A stretch of 44,895 nt of DNA, from the NCBI RefSeq assembly GCF_024159025.1, contig NZ_JAMYXC010000217.1, forward strand, positions 1-44,895, given 5' to 3'. The position numbers and the translations under genes were made by a program. This document shows, piece after piece, positions 42,663 to 44,895 of this stretch (the first letter of the stretch is position 1; each line of letters begins with the position of its first letter). The notes under the pieces were generated by a model. The model ran no database searches, was not told the origin of the DNA, and saw only the letters and a list, made by a program, of their open reading frames with translations. The stretch is from Limimaricola litoreus (GTDB lineage: Bacteria; Pseudomonadota; Alphaproteobacteria; Rhodobacterales; Rhodobacteraceae).

Positions 42663-44186
42663 TCAGCCTTCCCCATGCGCGGGCGCCATGTCATGCGCGC
42701 CGCCCAGCATCATCCCGATCTCGTCGATCCCCAGCCCCTGCGCCGGGCGCGAGGCGCTCAGCGTGCCGCCGTTGAGCGCGGCGAAGCGGTCCGAGATCTC
42801 CATCAGCTCATCGAGATCCTGGCTGATCACGATCAGCGCCGCACCCGCCTCGGCCAGATCCAAGAGCGCCTGCCGGATCGTCGCGGCGGCGGCGGCGTCG
42901 ACGCCCCATGTCGGTTGGTTGACGACCAGCACCTCCGGGCGCTGCATGATCTCACGCCCGATGACGAACTTCTGCAGGTTGCCGCCCGACAGCGCGCGGG
43001 CCGCCGTGCCGGGGCCGGGGGTGCGCACGTCGAAGCGCTCGATCACCCGCTCGGCAAACCCCTTCGCACGGCCCCAGCGCAAAAAGCCGTGTCGCACCAG
43101 ATCCTCGCGCGGACCGGCGGTCAGCAGCGCGTTCTCGGTCAGGCTCATGTCGGGGGCGGCGGCGTGGCCCATCCGCTCCTCCGGCGCGCAGAGAAGTCCC
43201 ATGTGGCGCCGCGCGGTGACGCCTTCGCGCCCGATCTCGCGGCCCTTGAAGCGGATCATGCCCGGAGCGACAGCCATTTCGCCCGAGAGCGCCATCGCCA
43301 GCTCGTCCTGCCCGTTGCCCGCGACGCCGCCGATGCCCAGCACCTCGCCCGCGCGCAGCTCCAGATCGATGTCGCGCAGCGCGGTGCCGAAGGCGCGCGG
43401 GGCCGGGGCCGCGAGGCCCGACAACTCCAGCACCACCTCGCCGGTGCGTCCGCTGGCGCGCGAGGGCGTCGACAGCGTCGCGCCGACCATCTGCTCGGCC
43501 ATGTCGCGCGCGGCCGTGGTCTTGGGGTCGCATTTGCCGACGACGCGGCCGTGGCGCAGGATCGTGGCGCTGTCACAGATCGTGCGGATCTCTTCGAGCT
43601 TGTGGCTGATATAGAGGATCGAGACGCCCTCGGCGCGCAGCTTGCGCAGGGTCTCGAACAGGATGTTCACCTCCTGCGGCGTCAGCACCGAGGTCGGCTC
43701 GTCCATGATCAAAAGCCGCGGCTCCTGCAGCAGGCAGCGCACGATCTCGACCCTTTGGCGTTCGCCCGCCGAAAGATCGCCGACGATGCGGTCGGGGTCG
43801 AGCGGCAGGCCGTAGGCGTTGGAGACCTCGCGGATCTGCTGGGCGAGCCGGTTCAGCGCGGGCGGCTCCTCCATGCCCAGCGCCACGTTCTCGGCCACGC
43901 TCATCGCGTCGAAGAGCGAGAAGTGCTGGAACACCATGGCGACGCCCGAGGCGCGGGCGGCGCAGGGCTCGGTCGGGGCAAAGGGCTTGCCGTCGAGCCG
44001 CATATGGCCTGCATCGGGCTGCACGAGGCCGTAGATCGTCTTGACCAGCGTGGATTTTCCGGCGCCGTTCTCGCCCAGGAGCGCATGCACCTCGCCGCGG
44101 GCGATGTCGAAGGAGACCTCCGAATTGGCGACCACGCCGGGATAGGCCTTGGTCAGGCCGGACAGCTCCAGCAGCGGCGTCGTCAT
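42663..44186 (-). CDS. ABC transporter ATP-binding protein, two-domain (nucleoside/purine type)
   Basis: 507-residue tandem ATPase. Domain 1 has Walker A LLGENGAGKSTLVKTIYG near residue 38, Q-loop VFQHFSLFDAMSVAENVALG, signature DLSAGERQRVEIVRCLLQEP and Walker B LLIMDEPTSVLTPQE. Domain 2 has a degenerate Walker A (GVAGNGQDELAMALSGE), signature ALSGGNLQKFVIGREIMQRP and a modified Walker B region VLVVNQPTWGVDAAA. Degenerate second sites are normal for the YufO/NupO/RbsA class. The start overlaps the xdhC stop (ATGA at 44183-44186). It should energise the two permeases downstream, with the BMP protein as receptor. Confidence 0.94.
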   Translation of the reverse strand: MTTPLLELSGLTKAYPGVVANSEVSFDIARGEVHALLGENGAGKSTLVKTIYGLVQPDAGHMRLDGKPFAPTEPCAARASGVAMVFQHFSLFDAMSVAENVALGMEEPPALNRLAQQIREVSNAYGLPLDPDRIVGDLSAGERQRVEIVRCLLQEPRLLIMDEPTSVLTPQEVNILFETLRKLRAEGVSILYISHKLEEIRTICDSATILRHGRVVGKCDPKTTAARDMAEQMVGATLSTPSRASGRTGEVVLELSGLAAPAPRAFGTALRDIDLELRAGEVLGIGGVAGNGQDELAMALSGEMAVAPGMIRFKGREIGREGVTARRHMGLLCAPEERMGHAAAPDMSLTENALLTAGPREDLVRHGFLRWGRAKGFAERVIERFDVRTPGPGTAARALSGGNLQKFVIGREIMQRPEVLVVNQPTWGVDAAAAATIRQALLDLAEAGAALIVISQDLDELMEISDRFAALNGGTLSASRPAQGLGIDEIGMMLGGAHDMAPAHGEG

Positions 44187-44895
44187 ACGGCGCGGTCCCT
44201 CGTCATCTTTTCATTCCCGCCTTTCAGTAGCGCGCTCGCGACCCCGACGGCAATGGCCTGGGGGTCGCGGCCGAGAGAGGTGTCGCCTATCGGACAGGCA
44301 ATGCGGGAAATCAAGGCGTTGGAATGGCCCAGCGCCGCAAGCCGCGACCGGAAGCGGGCCCATTTGGTGGCCGAGCCGATCAACCCGCAGCTGGCGAAGC
44401 CATGGGCGAGGGCGGCGTGGCACAGCGCGAGGTCGAGGTCGTGGTCCCGCGTCAGGATCAGGTGATCGGCCTCGCGCGGTGCGCGCGGCATCAGGGCGGC
44501 GGGCGCGGCGGCGGGGATCATGGTGACGCCTTGAGGGATCTCGTCCGGAAAGCAGTCGGGCGACAGGTCGATCCAGGTGATCGCGCGGCCCGGCAGCGGC
44601 GCCATGACCGAGACGATGGCGCGGCCGACATGGCCCGCGCCCCAGACCCAGAGCGGTTGGGCCACGGGCAGCGGGGTCTCGATGAGCCAGCCGTCGAGAA
44701 GCGCGGGCGGCGCTCCGGGGCGCATTGCCTTGCGTTTGCGGGCAACCGCTTCGGGCATGTCGGAGGCCGGTCCGAGCGGGCGGGCGCGGGGCAGGGTTTC
44801 CGGCAGGGAGGCGTCGTCGAACCGCTCCCAGACCAGCGTCACCGCGCCGCCGCAGCACTGGCGCAGCGCGGGGCCGAGCGGCAGGCGGCGCTGCG
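44183..44895 (-). CDS. xdhC: Xanthine dehydrogenase accessory protein XdhC, partial (runs off right edge)
   Basis: XdhC binds molybdenum cofactor and inserts its sulfurated form into xanthine dehydrogenase. The frame is open to the window edge; residues upstream of the GTG at 44842 read LPLGPALRQCCGGAVTLVWE, with the conserved QCCGG. The C-terminal Rossmann-like XdhC_C domain shows LWVWGAGHVGRAIVSVMAPL, ITWIDLSPDCFP, DHLILTRDHDLDLALCHAAL and GLIGSATKWARFRSRLAALG. The GTG is therefore not the start, and the N-terminus lies outside the window. Overlap with the transporter ATPase ties purine oxidation to uptake. Confidence 0.93.
   Translation of the reverse strand, partial: QRRLPLGPALRQCCGGAVTLVWERFDDASLPETLPRARPLGPASDMPEAVARKRKAMRPGAPPALLDGWLIETPLPVAQPLWVWGAGHVGRAIVSVMAPLPGRAITWIDLSPDCFPDEIPQGVTMIPAAAPAALMPRAPREADHLILTRDHDLDLALCHAALAHGFASCGLIGSATKWARFRSRLAALGHSNALISRIACPIGDTSLGRDPQAIAVGVASALLKGGNEKMTRDRAV

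Noticed and set aside
42900-43330. Degenerate Walker A in the second ATPase domain as a loss of function
   Set aside because: This is the normal state in two-domain ATPases of the nucleoside/ribose transporter class.
44200-44220. TCATCTTTTCATTCCCGCC before xdhC stop as a sixth repeat copy
   Set aside because: Only the first eight or so bases match; the AAATACGC half is absent and it lies inside the xdhC coding region.

Overview
The window reads as ordinary chromosome of a high-GC alphaproteobacterium, most likely of the family Rhodobacteraceae. The assignment rests on protein resemblance from memory (GlnD, MurJ, RpoH2, TrpS, the inactive rhomboid, the class IV aminotransferase next to a membrane-anchored hypothetical protein) and on gene order; no search was run. 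I see no tRNA, rRNA, CRISPR array, prophage, transposase or plasmid gene. Coding density is very high: the largest gap without a gene is about 290 bp (10670-10960, between divergent ilvE and an L,D-transpeptidase gene), and I see nothing firm in it beyond the transpeptidase ribosome-binding site.

Layout. 1-8018 (all minus): ribD start, nrdR, a YjbQ-family enzyme, a small secreted protein, rmuC, rpoD, dnaG and tadA. 8083-9804: a pseudouridine synthase gene (plus) and a membrane-anchored hypothetical gene (minus) that collide tail to tail with both 3' ends missing. 9806-15072: ilvE-type aminotransferase, L,D-transpeptidase, trpS, a rhomboid-fold protein without catalytic residues, murJ. 15069-19038 (minus): an lpoA-like lipoprotein gene, glnD and murJ, overlapping head to tail. 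19106-21603 (plus): rsmI, yraN, gshB. 21626-24287 (minus): comM-like AAA ATPase, a phosphatase and cobU. 24396-30704 (plus): rpoH2, coaBC, dut, a membrane-anchored ThiF/MoeB-like protein, an M3 oligopeptidase and a PRC-barrel protein. 30788-36682: a small hypothetical gene, a CDF metal transporter, an SH3 protein, a hydroxyacid dehydrogenase, a small membrane protein, a frameshifted small gene, panB-panC and a lipase. 36870-39368: a large FAD/GcvT-type dehydrogenase. 39504 to the right edge (minus): xdhC, a two-domain ABC ATPase, two permeases and a BMP-type binding protein, apparently one operon for uptake of purines or nucleosides linked to xanthine dehydrogenase maturation.

Two patterns cut across the gene list. 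First, a 21-bp dispersed repeat (TTCATCTTTC, three variable bases, AAATACGC) occurs five times between genes. It is identical at 18 of 21 positions, and in most copies the TTCATC end follows directly on a GC-rich hairpin. Second, four genes (rpoH2, the PRC-barrel gene, an 83-residue hypothetical and a 67-residue membrane protein) carry an upstream GGAAC-type/CGTT-type element with a 16-17 base spacer. This is the form expected for the general-stress ECF sigma factor EcfG, so the window may hold part of an envelope/stress regulon.

Other points of note are the tail-to-tail truncation at about 8850, an AT-rich patch inside dnaG, mutually exclusive hairpins in the dnaG-rpoD spacer, and several TTG/GTG starts fused to upstream stop codons.
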